Source: Stieleria neptunia (GTDB lineage Bacteria > Planctomycetota > Planctomycetia > Pirellulales > Pirellulaceae). Taken from it: a stretch of DNA of 64,000 nucleotides. Below are positions 50,680-60,216 of the stretch, in pieces. The position numbers and the translations under genes are program-made. The DNA is taken from contig NZ_CP037423.1 in the NCBI RefSeq assembly GCF_007754155.1, forward strand, positions 558,001 to 622,000, written 5' to 3'. The number at the start of each line of letters is the position of its first letter. Within the stretch, counting starts at the first letter, position 1. Under the pieces are notes generated by a model that was not told where the DNA came from, ran no database searches, and saw only the letters and a program-made list of their open reading frames with translations.

Positions 50680-51262
50680 TTACTGGTGGTCACCGGCATC
50701 GCGGATCATCCGCAGGTGCTCTTCCATGCTGAGGAACAGTTTGATCACTTCGCCGGTCAGAATCATCACAATTCCGTTGCCCACGAGCCCGGCACCGAAA
50801 ATGAACCAAGAGACTCCATCTTCGTCGTCGGTGCCTATCAGAACGCACCCGACAACCGTCGCTAGTGTCCCGAAAACCAGAGAAGGATAGCCGAGGAAAA
50901 GCAGTGCCTTCCGGTAAAAATCCAGCATCGGAAATGGGATTGTGACGGACGTAGCTTTTCGGGTGGGCGGAGACGGAGGAGATTCGTCGGGAGGCGAATA
51001 GGCTGCCTCCAGAGTCGCTGTCTCTTCCATTTCCTTCTTTTCCGCGAGCGCGGCAAGGCGACGCTGGTTCCTTTCTTCGAGAGCGGCTTGTTTCTTGGCC
51101 TCACGTTTGGCCTTCCTCTGTTGCCGTTGCAATTCCTTCCGGCGTTGCGTCTCTTCCCTTTTCGTCTGTAGCTTCTCTAGTTCGTTTTGACCAGGAAGTA
51201 TGAAGGTAGCGCCACAAACTGGGCAACGATCTGGCTGCCCGGCCTTTTCGATCGTCTCGGAC
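50680..51262 (-). pseudogene. Zinc-ribbon/coiled-coil membrane protein, 3' part
   Basis: Continues the gene started at 54348 after removal of the IS66 copy. The join gives RCPGCQERLSETIEKAGQPDRCPVCG: two CxxC pairs, a zinc ribbon. Then a charged coiled coil (LEKLQTKREETQRRKELQRQQ ... EERNQRRLAALAEKKEMEE), a proline-rich linker, and two membrane helices (ALLFLGYPSLVFGTLATVVGCVLIG; FIFGAGLVGNGIVMILTGEVI). Total about 230 residues, no known function. Typical of planctomycete stress or envelope proteins. Confidence 0.78.
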
Positions 51263-51519
51263 GTAAGCGCCCAGGAGCACCATGGGTTAGGTGGGCCAAC
51301 GGGGCGACGCCGTGGCCATGTTTCAGGGAAAGAGCTATCGCCCGATTCTCGGATCCACTGGCCGTAGATGATCCGCGATCCGCCGGGACAAGCGTCTTGA
51401 TCTCATAGGGCCCAACGCGAGCTTAGCAGGCGCGTGACTCCCTCGTGACGCGCGAGGTGTGTTCTACGTCAGTTTTCTTTTATCGAAAGACAGTCCTGAA
51501 TGCTGCCTTGCAGTGCCAG

Positions 51520-53358
51520 CTACTGATCCAGGCGGGCGAGGCGGCGGCGAAGCCGATCTCGCTCTCGACGGATGTTGTCAGCTTCACGCTCCTTTTGCCG
51601 GTGGGCCCGGATCGACTCCGGATGCGCTGTCCCCCATGCGTCAGGACGCAGCGCGGCATAGTCGCGACTGCCTGCGAGAAGCTGGTCGAGTACGTCTTCC
51701 AAGTACGCCGCCACATCCAGGTCGTTTCGTATCGCGCTGCTGACGACCGTCATCAATGTCGCCGTACGATAACCCGATGCAAGACTGCCAAGAAAAAGCC
51801 AGTTCTTGCGACCCAGTGCTACTTGCTTCATCAGCTGCTCGCATGAGTTGTTGTCGATCGGGATTTCCCCGTCTTCAAGGTGAGCCGTCAGTCCTTGCCA
51901 TTGATTCAAGATGTAACTTCGCGCATCGCTGATCTTGTCACTACTCAGCACGTCCATCATCTTCATCTGGAGGTACTCGCGCATCTGGCCCCAAAGGGGA
52001 GCCGATTGCTTTTGGCGAAGTGTCAAGCGTTCTGCTGGCGACAACTCTCGAGCTTCGTCTTCGACATCATAAATCAATCGAAACAATCCAAGTAAATGCT
52101 TTGCATGCTCCGCGTGATTGTCTAGCGCAGCTTCCACCTTCCGACGCGCATGGGCCGCGCAAGCGGCATGAACGATCAATCCGTTTGATCGTATGTAAAT
52201 CCCCGTGTTCGCTCCGTAGCAGTCTCCCAATAGAGTTCCCGTATACTCGCTATCGACTAAAAATTGGTCCGGCCCATCACGGTGACGACTGACCGTAAAG
52301 TCAAACACGTTGATTGGAATATGAACGCCTCGGTAGGCCCACATCTTTGCCGTGATGCTTTTGAGCCCTTTCGACTTGGCTGCTGCAAAAACTTCCGCAG
52401 CACGCCGACCCTTCGGATCGTCCTCGCGTGCTTCGGGAATGTCTTGCGGCAACAGTAAGCGGATCGACGTGTCGTCACTTCCGATGCAGCTGTCGGTGCG
52501 AACCAAGTCAGCAAGCCACTGCACGAACGGCCGGAGCACGCGTTCGGCAGCTTCTTGAAGGTTTAGTAGCGTACTGCGTGAAAGGTAAAGGCCGCACTCG
52601 GCGAACATGTCCTCTTGACGATAGATCGGCAGATGGTAGCCAAGTCGATTGGCAATGACCGAGGCAGCGAATGAGGTGTCGTAGCGATCGCCTTGAATCA
52701 GCGCCGCGGGGCGTGGGGCCTGCAAAATACCGGCGCGGGGATCCTCCGGGTGAACGTACTTGGGGAAGATCTTTCGAATGATATAGGCCGCACCCCGGGT
52801 GAAGTGTGCCGATTCGACCACGTCTTCTCCGATCCGCACCAAGCCTTCTTTTTCTTCGTCGCTTAAGTCGACAATCACTTCCTTGCGCGGCAGGCTGTCG
52901 GGAAAACGCTCTTCACGCTTGCGTCGCTTGGGCGGCTTGTTGCGTTTGCCGGCTCGATCATTTTCTTCGATCGCCTGCTTGATGCCTTCACGAGCGTCGT
53001 CGATTTCTGCTTGACTGGCGAATTCGAACTTCAGCTGGTCGTCGTCTTCAAAGCGTTCGCTCTGGCGGCCAAAGATGCGACGGATCAAAGCGTCGAGTTC
53101 GTCTTGCTTTTTGGAGAGTTGCTTTCGTAAGTCCTCGTTCTTCGATTCAAGGTCCTCTTTGGCCGCAGCGAGTGACTTGGCGTCTTGGACGAGAGACTCG
53201 TTGGTGGTAGCAAGCGATTGGTTGTTTACAGCGAGTGAATCGACTTTGTTGGTGAGTGACGCATTGGTGGCAGCAAGCGATTCATTGACGGACTCAAGCG
53301 TGCTGTTTTTCGCACGCAGGGCTTCGATTTCGCGTTGAAGTTGCTTGAGCTTGTCCAT
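51520..53358 (-). CDS. tnpC: IS66 transposase TnpC
   Basis: 612 residues, longer than the copy at 28694 because of an N-terminal coiled coil built from repeats of the form (E/D)SLAxxNxSL (ESVNESLAATNASLTNKVDS). The DDE core follows with SCIGSDDTSIRLL, GTLLGDCYGANTGIY and NNSCEQLMKQVALGRKNWLF. C-terminal RERDRLRRRLARLDQ is basic. Confidence 0.9.
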   Translation of the reverse strand: MDKLKQLQREIEALRAKNSTLESVNESLAATNASLTNKVDSLAVNNQSLATTNESLVQDAKSLAAAKEDLESKNEDLRKQLSKKQDELDALIRRIFGRQSERFEDDDQLKFEFASQAEIDDAREGIKQAIEENDRAGKRNKPPKRRKREERFPDSLPRKEVIVDLSDEEKEGLVRIGEDVVESAHFTRGAAYIIRKIFPKYVHPEDPRAGILQAPRPAALIQGDRYDTSFAASVIANRLGYHLPIYRQEDMFAECGLYLSRSTLLNLQEAAERVLRPFVQWLADLVRTDSCIGSDDTSIRLLLPQDIPEAREDDPKGRRAAEVFAAAKSKGLKSITAKMWAYRGVHIPINVFDFTVSRHRDGPDQFLVDSEYTGTLLGDCYGANTGIYIRSNGLIVHAACAAHARRKVEAALDNHAEHAKHLLGLFRLIYDVEDEARELSPAERLTLRQKQSAPLWGQMREYLQMKMMDVLSSDKISDARSYILNQWQGLTAHLEDGEIPIDNNSCEQLMKQVALGRKNWLFLGSLASGYRTATLMTVVSSAIRNDLDVAAYLEDVLDQLLAGSRDYAALRPDAWGTAHPESIRAHRQKEREADNIRRERDRLRRRLARLDQ

Positions 53359-53490
53359 GTACAGAAGACTAAAAGCTTCTCGAAATCGCGCAATAGCAAA
53401 TCACCGTCTGGGCAAGAAAAAAAGCAAGTTTTCTTCGCCGAAGAAAACTTGCTCCCAAGTGTGGTCCGTCGTCACTGCTTCCGCGGCAGC

Positions 53491-53838
53491 TTACGCTGCC
53501 TTGAGCCGTTTACGTCTCTTGGCATTTTCGATTGAGATTCCACCAAGCAGCATCGCCAAGTCGGCTGCGTCGAGCTTGACGCTCGCCTCGCCATCTTGCC
53601 TGATTCTTTCAAAGGTGCCTTGCTCCAGACTTTTGTACCACACCGCCATTCCATCGCGGTCCCAATAGAGTGCTTTGAGTTTGTCCTGGCGTCGATTGAT
53701 AAACAGGAACAAGCTTCCGTCATTTGGCGTTTTGCCTAGCTCGTTTCGCACGATGCCAGCCAGGCCCGAGAAACTCTTTCGCATGTCGGTCGGCTTGGCG
53801 TAGAGAAAAATGCCGCCAGTGGTTGGTAGCGCGATCAT
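53491..53838 (-). CDS. tnpB: IS66 accessory protein TnpB
   Basis: 115 residues from the ATG at 53838, overlapping tnpA by four bases (ATGA). YAKPTDMRKSFSGLAGIV and LFLFINRRQDKLKALYWDRDG are the signature. Confidence 0.9.
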   Translation of the reverse strand: MIALPTTGGIFLYAKPTDMRKSFSGLAGIVRNELGKTPNDGSLFLFINRRQDKLKALYWDRDGMAVWYKSLEQGTFERIRQDGEASVKLDAADLAMLLGGISIENAKRRKRLKAA

Positions 53839-54164
53839 TGCTGCAACTCGCTTGGTTGTGGTGCCAACCGGTCGACGATGATCATCAGGCTGTTGGCATC
53901 GCAGGAAGCAAGCTCGATCTGCGTGCCACAGGGAAAGCGGACAGTGGTGCCGCCGATTTGGGGACGCGGCTGCTCGATCTGCACGGCAAGAAACGCGTCG
54001 CTCTGATCGGCGTCGCCCTGCAGCCTTTGTCGCCATCGATAAAACGATGCGGTGGAGACTCCGTGCAAATCGCAAAATTCGGAGACCGCAAGATCGGACT
54101 GTTCGTGAAGTTGGATCAGCCGCGACCAACGTTGGCGAACGGCGGGGTCTGGCAAGCGAACCAT
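53835..54164 (-). CDS. tnpA: IS66 accessory protein TnpA
   Basis: 109 residues from the ATG at 54164. MVRLPDPAVRQRWSRLIQLH then LAVSEFCDLHGVSTASFYRWRQRL: the helix-turn-helix of IS66 Orf1. It heads the operon close to the right end. Confidence 0.88.
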   Translation of the reverse strand: MVRLPDPAVRQRWSRLIQLHEQSDLAVSEFCDLHGVSTASFYRWRQRLQGDADQSDAFLAVQIEQPRPQIGGTTVRFPCGTQIELASCDANSLMIIVDRLAPQPSELQQ

Positions 54165-54240
54165 GGAAACCTCCTGGTTACGTGAGTGAAAACCCACCAG
54201 CCTACGCCACGCGCCAAGAATGGTTTCCTCGGGCGCTTAC

Positions 54241-54348
54241 CGTCTCGGACAACCTTTCCTGGCAGCCCGGACAACGGAACCCGACCTTGTATCCAGTTAT
54301 CGTATTTTTGACTTGGTACGGAAACGACGCGTGCGGCTTGGTGCTCAT
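54241..54348 (-). pseudogene. Zinc-ribbon/coiled-coil membrane protein, 5' part
   Basis: From the ATG at 54348: MSTKPHASFPYQVKNTITGY then KVGFRCPGCQERLSET, where the IS66 copy interrupts. The frame resumes at 51262. The first CxxC of the zinc ribbon is here and the second is on the other side. Confidence 0.72.
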
Positions 54349-54756
54349 CTTACAAGTTACCCCGTGAAGCAGAAATTCTATCGGGGGATACGCTAGTGGG
54401 GAGGCGGGGGCAAGTCAATTAAAGAATCCGTCTTGGGATGCCGTTTGCCGCAGGTCAAATCAGGGGGCACCCCACATCGCACATGACGCGATGTGATGGG
54501 AGGAGGCAACGCACGACGAGGGCTAGTAAAGCCTCTCAGGCAGGACCATGGCGACCCCGGTTGAGCGCGTGTTGTCTACTTGTGTTCGACGGCCAATCGC
54601 CGAAACTCGCACGAGCCGAAAAGCCTGATGAGATGGTAGGGGCTTATGCCTTGCAGCCAGCTATTGCTGAGATTCCGTGGTCTGCGAAATTCTGTCTTCC
54701 AGCAGTTTGAGTTGGCATTAGTCACCTCTCATTTCGACTGAAATCCGCAAAACCGC
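54349..54756. other. Intergenic stretch
   Basis: No gene supported on either strand. I looked for RNA hairpins and intron ends and saw nothing convincing. Confidence 0.4.
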
Positions 54757-55305
54757 TCAGCCCGGATGCTGTTCGTTTTTGAAGAGAACCGAGTACTGCC
54801 AATGAAGGCAGCAGATTCCTACGGTTACTGCGAGGATTGTGATTCCAGGACCAAGAACGCTCAACCCGTCCGATTCTGCGGGGGTTAGAGTTAGATTCGG
54901 TTTATCGCAGTTCTTCGTCCACTGAATGCTCACGCCGTACATCCTATGCAGCACTTGGCCGGTCAATATGACCAAAAACGCTGGTACTGTGAGCCTCATC
55001 GAAAGCTGAAAACTACGCGCCGGCGATGGCAGATACCACAGACGCCATACTTGGATCCCAAGGTAAGAGGTAATGCACACAAGACAGGCCCACCCTAGTC
55101 CATCCCAGGCAACGTGGTCAGCAAACGAGTTCTTCACCCAGCCAGACGCTGAAACTGCGATTCCAATCGCAATCCACGTTGCCCCGACGCCCAGAAGAAA
55201 TCCTAAAGTGACGTCGCGCCCGCGCTTTGCATCCCCTACTCCAGCCACGGAATAACTAGCCTCGGGTAGCAGATCGCTTTGCAAAGTAGCCGGATACGGC
55301 GACAA
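54757..55305 (-). CDS. Hypothetical four-helix membrane protein
   Basis: 182 residues with membrane segments at about 35-55 (LGFLLGVGATWIAIGIAVSA), 70-90 (GLGWACLVCITSYLGIQVW), 105-122 (LTVPAFLVILTGQVL) and 155-172. No domain recognised. It overlaps the next membrane-protein gene by 50 bases and probably shares its transcript. Confidence 0.65.
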   Translation of the reverse strand: MSPYPATLQSDLLPEASYSVAGVGDAKRGRDVTLGFLLGVGATWIAIGIAVSASGWVKNSFADHVAWDGLGWACLVCITSYLGIQVWRLWYLPSPARSFQLSMRLTVPAFLVILTGQVLHRMYGVSIQWTKNCDKPNLTLTPAESDGLSVLGPGITILAVTVGICCLHWQYSVLFKNEQHPG

Positions 55306-55615
55306 GGCTGAGGAAAGTCCCCGATGTAAATGCCAGCAGTACGAGGCTCGTTACTCCAGCGATCCAAAGAGATATCGCCGCCATGAAAAATGCCGCTGCA
55401 CTAACTCCGGGAACCACAGGCCCCGCGAGCAGCGGAAACGCGCGATCGCCCACCGAACTCAAATTCGCAACTCGGCGTTCTGACGCCGGAGGTACGCCAG
55501 GCCTCTGGGCGACTGCTACCGATTTCTCGGCAACAGACACCGGTTCAAAATTGGTATTTGAATCCCAGGGTGATTCGATTGTCTCCACGATCGGCCTGAT
55601 CGTTGCGGTGCTCAT
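55256..55615 (-). CDS. Hypothetical small membrane protein
   Basis: 119 residues: a soluble N-terminal half, then two membrane helices (AAAFFMAAISLWIAGVTSLVLLAF; FLSLVAVSGYFA). It overlaps both neighbours (55305 and 55612), so the three form one operon. Function unknown. Confidence 0.6.
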   Translation of the reverse strand: MSTATIRPIVETIESPWDSNTNFEPVSVAEKSVAVAQRPGVPPASERRVANLSSVGDRAFPLLAGPVVPGVSAAAFFMAAISLWIAGVTSLVLLAFTSGTFLSLVAVSGYFAKRSATRG

Positions 55616-56256
55616 TGGCCGTCCTTCCTAAAAAGTTGGTCGATTAGTTTGTCAGCTTCCTTTTTCCTATCCGGAAAATTCCCAAGCGCTTCCTCGATTG
55701 CTTTTGCCTGATCACCCGGCGGGCGATGGGGTTTCATGTCGGTATGGAAATTCACGACTACTGAACACGAATCTCCCTCCATAACAGTCTGCACGTTCCG
55801 GACCGATTCCGAATCGGCTTTAGTCAGCCCGATCATCGAGCCCATCACTTTGGTTTGGTACCCCTGAACTGATAGCTTACTCGGAATTAACGGGGCGTGG
55901 GGGGAGGGGGGATGGTCCGTCGATTTAAAGTGAAAATTAGTACCAACAGCCGTGAGCGGCGTCCACGGCAATTTCTTCAAGACCTTTCCGACCGCGTCCC
56001 AAATGGTCGTATCTTCTTGAGTTGACTCAACAGCCAAGAGACGTGTCGAGATCGTCCAGGTGTCGGTCGCGTCCGACACAGGTGCGAGTCTCAGCGTGGC
56101 TTCCTCAACGTTGATTTCCATCCGATGCATTTCGCTTTCCTTGGCGTCCATCGCACCGATCTCAACCAGCCATGTGGGGTGAATGATCCGCGCGTTGAAC
56201 GCCCCTATCGCGATCACGCTCGTTTTTTCGAAGCGGAATAGGGGGGGCGAAGACAT
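55612..56256 (-). CDS. Hypothetical soluble protein
   Basis: 214 residues from the Met at 56256; the open frame extends upstream but that part is low-complexity and Arg rich. FRFEKTSVIAIGAFNARIIHPTWL, then a middle with IWDAVGKVLKKLPWTPLTAVGTNFHF, then DSCSVVVNFHTDMKP. Its stop overlaps the next start by four bases (ATGA). No family recognised. Confidence 0.6.
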   Translation of the reverse strand: MSSPPLFRFEKTSVIAIGAFNARIIHPTWLVEIGAMDAKESEMHRMEINVEEATLRLAPVSDATDTWTISTRLLAVESTQEDTTIWDAVGKVLKKLPWTPLTAVGTNFHFKSTDHPPSPHAPLIPSKLSVQGYQTKVMGSMIGLTKADSESVRNVQTVMEGDSCSVVVNFHTDMKPHRPPGDQAKAIEEALGNFPDRKKEADKLIDQLFRKDGQ

Positions 56257-56762
56257 GGATGATTTGGTTCTGGTAGTTCCGCTCTGCTGGTTCATCTGTC
56301 TGATTGTTGCAGTCCGCGGGCATGGCGATCGGCCCGTGCGGGTGCGTTCGGTGGCTAATCTCATTGGCCGGTACAAGCCAGCTTCCGGGCAATCCACCCA
56401 CAATTGCTGGCCGTATGCAGCATTAGACGGTTCCCGTCAAATCTTGTTCGGCAAATCATAGCTAGCGGGCGATGATACTCGTATGAGTCCGAATAGTCGT
56501 CACCCAGCCCCACAAAATCGGCGGAGTAACCCGCGAAAACCGCACACAGTGGTCCGTCGATGATAACCGCCATTTTGACGCACTGTTGGCCAACCGCACA
56601 AATGTGGGGGTAGACAACCGCCTCTTTTAGTCTCTCGCTCCAATGTAGGTCAATACGGACGTCATGCTGTCGCGGTTCTGTGGATATCGTGCTCAAGCTC
56701 GTTGTTCGCGCAATATTGCTGGGGGCTCTTTCATTCGACCTCTTGGCATACTTGGATCGCCG
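56257..56762. other. Intergenic stretch downstream of hsdR
   Basis: A minus-strand frame at 56361-56696 (MSTISTEPRQHDVRIDLHWS) might encode a 111-residue protein, but I see no supporting motif or ribosome site. Otherwise nothing recognised. Confidence 0.35.
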
Positions 56763-59700
56763 TCAAGCTGCCACGGCCGTCGCTCGGATGTCGTCCAGCA
56801 ACTGCATGATGCGGTCGACTTGTTCGGCGGTGAAGATCGCGTCGGGGCCTTGGGGGGCGATGTCGGTGAAGGGGGATTCGTAGAGGAGCGAAACGTCGAC
56901 GATGCCGTGGTCGACGAGTTGGTTGATGATCAGGTTGATGAACTCGATCTGGTTGGCGTTGAAGTTCGTTCCTTCAAGGAAGTCGCCGAACAGCTTTTTG
57001 GCGACCTCTCGGTCGAGGCCGACAAGGGAGCGGACGAAGACGCCGAAGCCCTCGCTCTCTTGCTTGGCTTGGTCAATGTATTCGGGGTTGCCGATCTCGT
57101 TGTCGGTCAGGATTCGCTCCAGGGCGTCCAGATCGGCTTGTGTGAGCGGTTCGTTGGTTCGGAGCTTTCGGACCGCTTCGATGTCGTAGTGCTCTCGCAG
57201 GAACGTCTGGGCCTTGCTGCGGAAGCGCTCAAAGGTGTCGCCGCCGGAGAAGGTGGCCAACTCGATTTCGTCGCCCTCGCCGATCTCGTCCACGAAGTCG
57301 GAGTAGACCGGCTTGCGATTTTGCTTCTCGATGAACTGCACCAGATCGCGGAGTCGCCGCCGGATGACTTCCAGCATCGGAACCGTGACGTCGGTCCACC
57401 ATTCTTCTTTTTGCACGTCCTGGATGTAGGTCATTTGCTTGTCGACCATCGGGATCGATGACTTTTCCTCCAACAGGCCCGCAATGGCGATCACTTGGTC
57501 CCGGAGGCGCTCAAACGCCGGCTCGGACTTCAGGAGTGCCAATTGCAAATTGAGCAGCAGGAGGTCGAATCGCTTTGCTTCTTCCGATTCTCGTTCCATC
57601 TGGGTCGGTAGGCCGGCAACCTCCTCGGCAAGTTCTTGGTAGTCGTCCTCCGCCAGCTTGTCCCAGGTTTCGGGCTTGGCGAATTTTTCGACGCTGCGTC
57701 GGTGGGCGCGAACGAGGAAGTTGTCCAGGTTCATCGACGCCACGTGCTTGTAGAGCAATCGCTTCGTCACTCGCGAGACTTGGATTTCCGACTTGGGGTC
57801 AATCTCCACGTCGAAGGGAGCGGCCGACTCGATGACCTTGACGGCTTCTTCGCCGTCCGCGGGTGCGTTGCGTTTTTCCAGCGTGCCCACCATCTCTAGC
57901 CGGCGTTTAAACAGCTTGGCCGACAAGGACTCGCTGAGCGACCCTTCCGATTTGTCGGGGTTCTGGCTGAAGTATTCGAGGTTCTGGCAATAGTCGAAGA
58001 TGTAGAAAAACTCTTTGTGCTGGTCGGGGCCGAACAGATCGGGGCACAGCCGAGTGCCGCGGCCGACCATCTGCCAGAACTTCGTCTTGGATCGGACGAG
58101 TTTGAAGAACACCAGATTGACGACTTCGGGCACGTCGATCCCGGTGTCCAGCATGTCGACCGAGATGGCGATCTGGGGCAGCTTGGTCTTGTTCGAAAAA
58201 CTGTCGATCAGGGACTGGGCGTATTCGGTTTTGAACGTGATTGTCCGAGCGAACTCGCCCTTGAAGTTCGGGTAGTTCACGTCGAAGCGTTCTCGGATGA
58301 AGTCGGCGTGGTCCTGGTTCTTGGCGAAGATGATCGTTTTGCCCAGGGTGTCGCCCCCGTCGACGTACTGGCCCCGCTCCATCAGGTGTTTCAGGACTTT
58401 GTCGACCGTGTCGATGTTGAATAACCATTTGTTGACCGCGGCGGATTCGACCTTTTCCGGGATGTTGCCCTCATCGTCCCACTCTTTTGCATCCCATTCG
58501 TCTTTCTCGTCTTCGGAAAGATCCTTGTACTTGATGCCCTCGCGTTCAAACTTCAGCGGCACCGACACCGCCCTGGGCGGCACCAGGAACTTGTCCGCGA
58601 CCGCTTCGTCCAGGTCGTAGGCGTCGGTCGGAACGCCGTTTTCCAGATCGAACAGGGTGTACGTGTTCTTGTCGATCTCGTCTTTCGGCGTGGCGGTCAA
58701 TCCGACCAGCAGCGAATCGAAGTAGTCGAAGATCGCGCCGTACTTCTGGTAGACGCTGCGGTGGGCCTCGTCGATGACCACCAGATCGAAATGTCCGACG
58801 CCGAACCGCCGCTGGCCGGCTTTGGCTTCGTCGATCAAGCCCATCATCGTCGGGTAGGTCGAAACGAAGACGCGCCCCTCGGCTTCCTTTTCCGTCACCA
58901 GATTCACCGGCGAGGAATCGGGCAGAAACTTCTTGAAAGCGTTGGTGGCTTGATTCACCAGGGCAACACGATCGGCCAGGAACAGGACTCGCTTGGCCCA
59001 ATTGCAGCGGATCAGCAAGTCACACAGGGCGATCACTGTGCGAGTTTTTCCAGATCCTGTCGCCATGACCAGCAGCGATTTCCGCTCGTTGTCCGCTTCG
59101 AAGGATTCCCCGATGCGGCGAATGGCTCGCGTTTGGTAGTAGCGTTCGACGATGGCGTCGTTGATCGTGGCGTCGGCCAGAGGGCGACGAGTCTGCCGGC
59201 GTTGGATCAGCAGTTCCAGTTCCGGCTTCTTATAGAATCCCTGGACACGCCGGGGGGCGTATAAGGCATCGTCCCAGATCCAATGCTCATAGCCGTTGGA
59301 CATGAAGATGATGGGCCGTTGGTCATACATCGCTTCCAGGCAGTCGGCGTACAGCTTGGCTTGTTGCTCGCCGGCCTTGGGACTGCGTTTGGTCCGTTTG
59401 GCCTCCACCACGCCCAGCGGCTTGCCGTCATCGCCCCACAGCATGTAGTCGACGAAACCGTCGCCCTTGTTGTTGGGCATCCCGGTGACAGGGAGCTCGC
59501 GATCCCGTTTTTGACCGAGTGGCCAACCGGCTTCTTTCAGCAACAGGTCAATGAAGTAATCGCGGGTTTCGGCTTCCGAGTAATCGTGATTGTCGGGAAC
59601 CTTGGCGGCCGCCTTCTTGGCTTCCGTGACTTCTTTGCGAAGCCGCTTCAGTTCTTCGCTCAGTTTGTCCTTGTCGGCGAGCACGACCGACAGTTTTTCG

Positions 59701-60194
59701 TCTTTCTCGGCAAGCTGGGATTCGAGTCGTTTGAGTTGATCGAGGGTCTGCTTGGGGATCGGGGTCGTTGTTGGAAGCGACTGGTCGTCAAAGGTCAGGC
59801 TGGTGTCGGGGCGATGTCGGCGGGCGTAGAGGCGAGCGAACCAATAGCAGAAATGGAACAGTTCCTTGACCGCTTGCCGGGAATCCGCTTCGGGGATTGC
59901 CCGGTGGCTGTGAACGGCTCGATTGCCAAGGGTGATGATCACCTTGGCCTTGGCAAAGACCGCTTCGCCGGCGGTTTGCTTGAACGTCGGCTCGTGGATC
60001 AGCGCCGAGATGTTGTCCTGGTAGGGCAGTTTGAGGGCACGGTCGAACTTGTAGGCCCAGGCGACAGCGAGTTCGAGAGCGCGACGAGCGTAGAAGCAGG
60101 ACGTGCGAGGGTCGGGTATCGCCGTCTGCTCGGCTTTACTTGCCGCTTCGTGCAGGTCCTTCCACTCGGAGGTAAGGAACTCAAAGTTGCTCAT
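56763..60194 (-). CDS. hsdR: Type I restriction enzyme subunit R
   Basis: 1143 residues. An N-terminal DUF4145-like helical part (FYARRALELAVAWAYKFDRAL) leads to a coiled coil (~150-190). The HsdR nuclease region GDGFVDYMLWGDDGKPLGVVEAKRT has the D ... E-x-K pattern. The SF2 translocase follows: MATGSGKTRTVIAL (Walker A), VIDEAHRS (DEAH), LVGLTATP, SVDMLDTGIDVPEVVNLVFF and QMVGRGTRL. It cuts unmethylated DNA after ATP-driven translocation. The C-terminal helical domain is complete. It lies 22 bases after hsdS. With hsdM destroyed, the system should be unable to restrict or modify unless another hsdM exists. Confidence 0.93.
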   Translation of the reverse strand: MSNFEFLTSEWKDLHEAASKAEQTAIPDPRTSCFYARRALELAVAWAYKFDRALKLPYQDNISALIHEPTFKQTAGEAVFAKAKVIITLGNRAVHSHRAIPEADSRQAVKELFHFCYWFARLYARRHRPDTSLTFDDQSLPTTTPIPKQTLDQLKRLESQLAEKDEKLSVVLADKDKLSEELKRLRKEVTEAKKAAAKVPDNHDYSEAETRDYFIDLLLKEAGWPLGQKRDRELPVTGMPNNKGDGFVDYMLWGDDGKPLGVVEAKRTKRSPKAGEQQAKLYADCLEAMYDQRPIIFMSNGYEHWIWDDALYAPRRVQGFYKKPELELLIQRRQTRRPLADATINDAIVERYYQTRAIRRIGESFEADNERKSLLVMATGSGKTRTVIALCDLLIRCNWAKRVLFLADRVALVNQATNAFKKFLPDSSPVNLVTEKEAEGRVFVSTYPTMMGLIDEAKAGQRRFGVGHFDLVVIDEAHRSVYQKYGAIFDYFDSLLVGLTATPKDEIDKNTYTLFDLENGVPTDAYDLDEAVADKFLVPPRAVSVPLKFEREGIKYKDLSEDEKDEWDAKEWDDEGNIPEKVESAAVNKWLFNIDTVDKVLKHLMERGQYVDGGDTLGKTIIFAKNQDHADFIRERFDVNYPNFKGEFARTITFKTEYAQSLIDSFSNKTKLPQIAISVDMLDTGIDVPEVVNLVFFKLVRSKTKFWQMVGRGTRLCPDLFGPDQHKEFFYIFDYCQNLEYFSQNPDKSEGSLSESLSAKLFKRRLEMVGTLEKRNAPADGEEAVKVIESAAPFDVEIDPKSEIQVSRVTKRLLYKHVASMNLDNFLVRAHRRSVEKFAKPETWDKLAEDDYQELAEEVAGLPTQMERESEEAKRFDLLLLNLQLALLKSEPAFERLRDQVIAIAGLLEEKSSIPMVDKQMTYIQDVQKEEWWTDVTVPMLEVIRRRLRDLVQFIEKQNRKPVYSDFVDEIGEGDEIELATFSGGDTFERFRSKAQTFLREHYDIEAVRKLRTNEPLTQADLDALERILTDNEIGNPEYIDQAKQESEGFGVFVRSLVGLDREVAKKLFGDFLEGTNFNANQIEFINLIINQLVDHGIVDVSLLYESPFTDIAPQGPDAIFTAEQVDRIMQLLDDIRATAVAA

Positions 60195-60216
60195 CGCGCG
60201 CCTTTGTTTTCCGTCA

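Larger units (their letters stand above)
51263..54240 (-). mobile_element. IS66-family element (copy B) with direct repeat CGTCTCGGAC
   Basis: Inverted ends GTAAGCGCCC (51263) and GGGCGCTTAC (ending 54240). Flanks carry CGTCTCGGAC at 51253-51262 and 54241-54250. IS66 elements usually duplicate 8 bases; a shared 10 means two bases of ambiguity at the ends. Contains tnpA, tnpB and tnpC on the minus strand, without the accessory gene seen in copies A and C. Confidence 0.88.

Noticed and set aside
54400..54750. Possible group II intron remnant
   Set aside because: The G-rich and AAGCCTGATGAG-like strings gave no domain V hairpin or intron end motifs.
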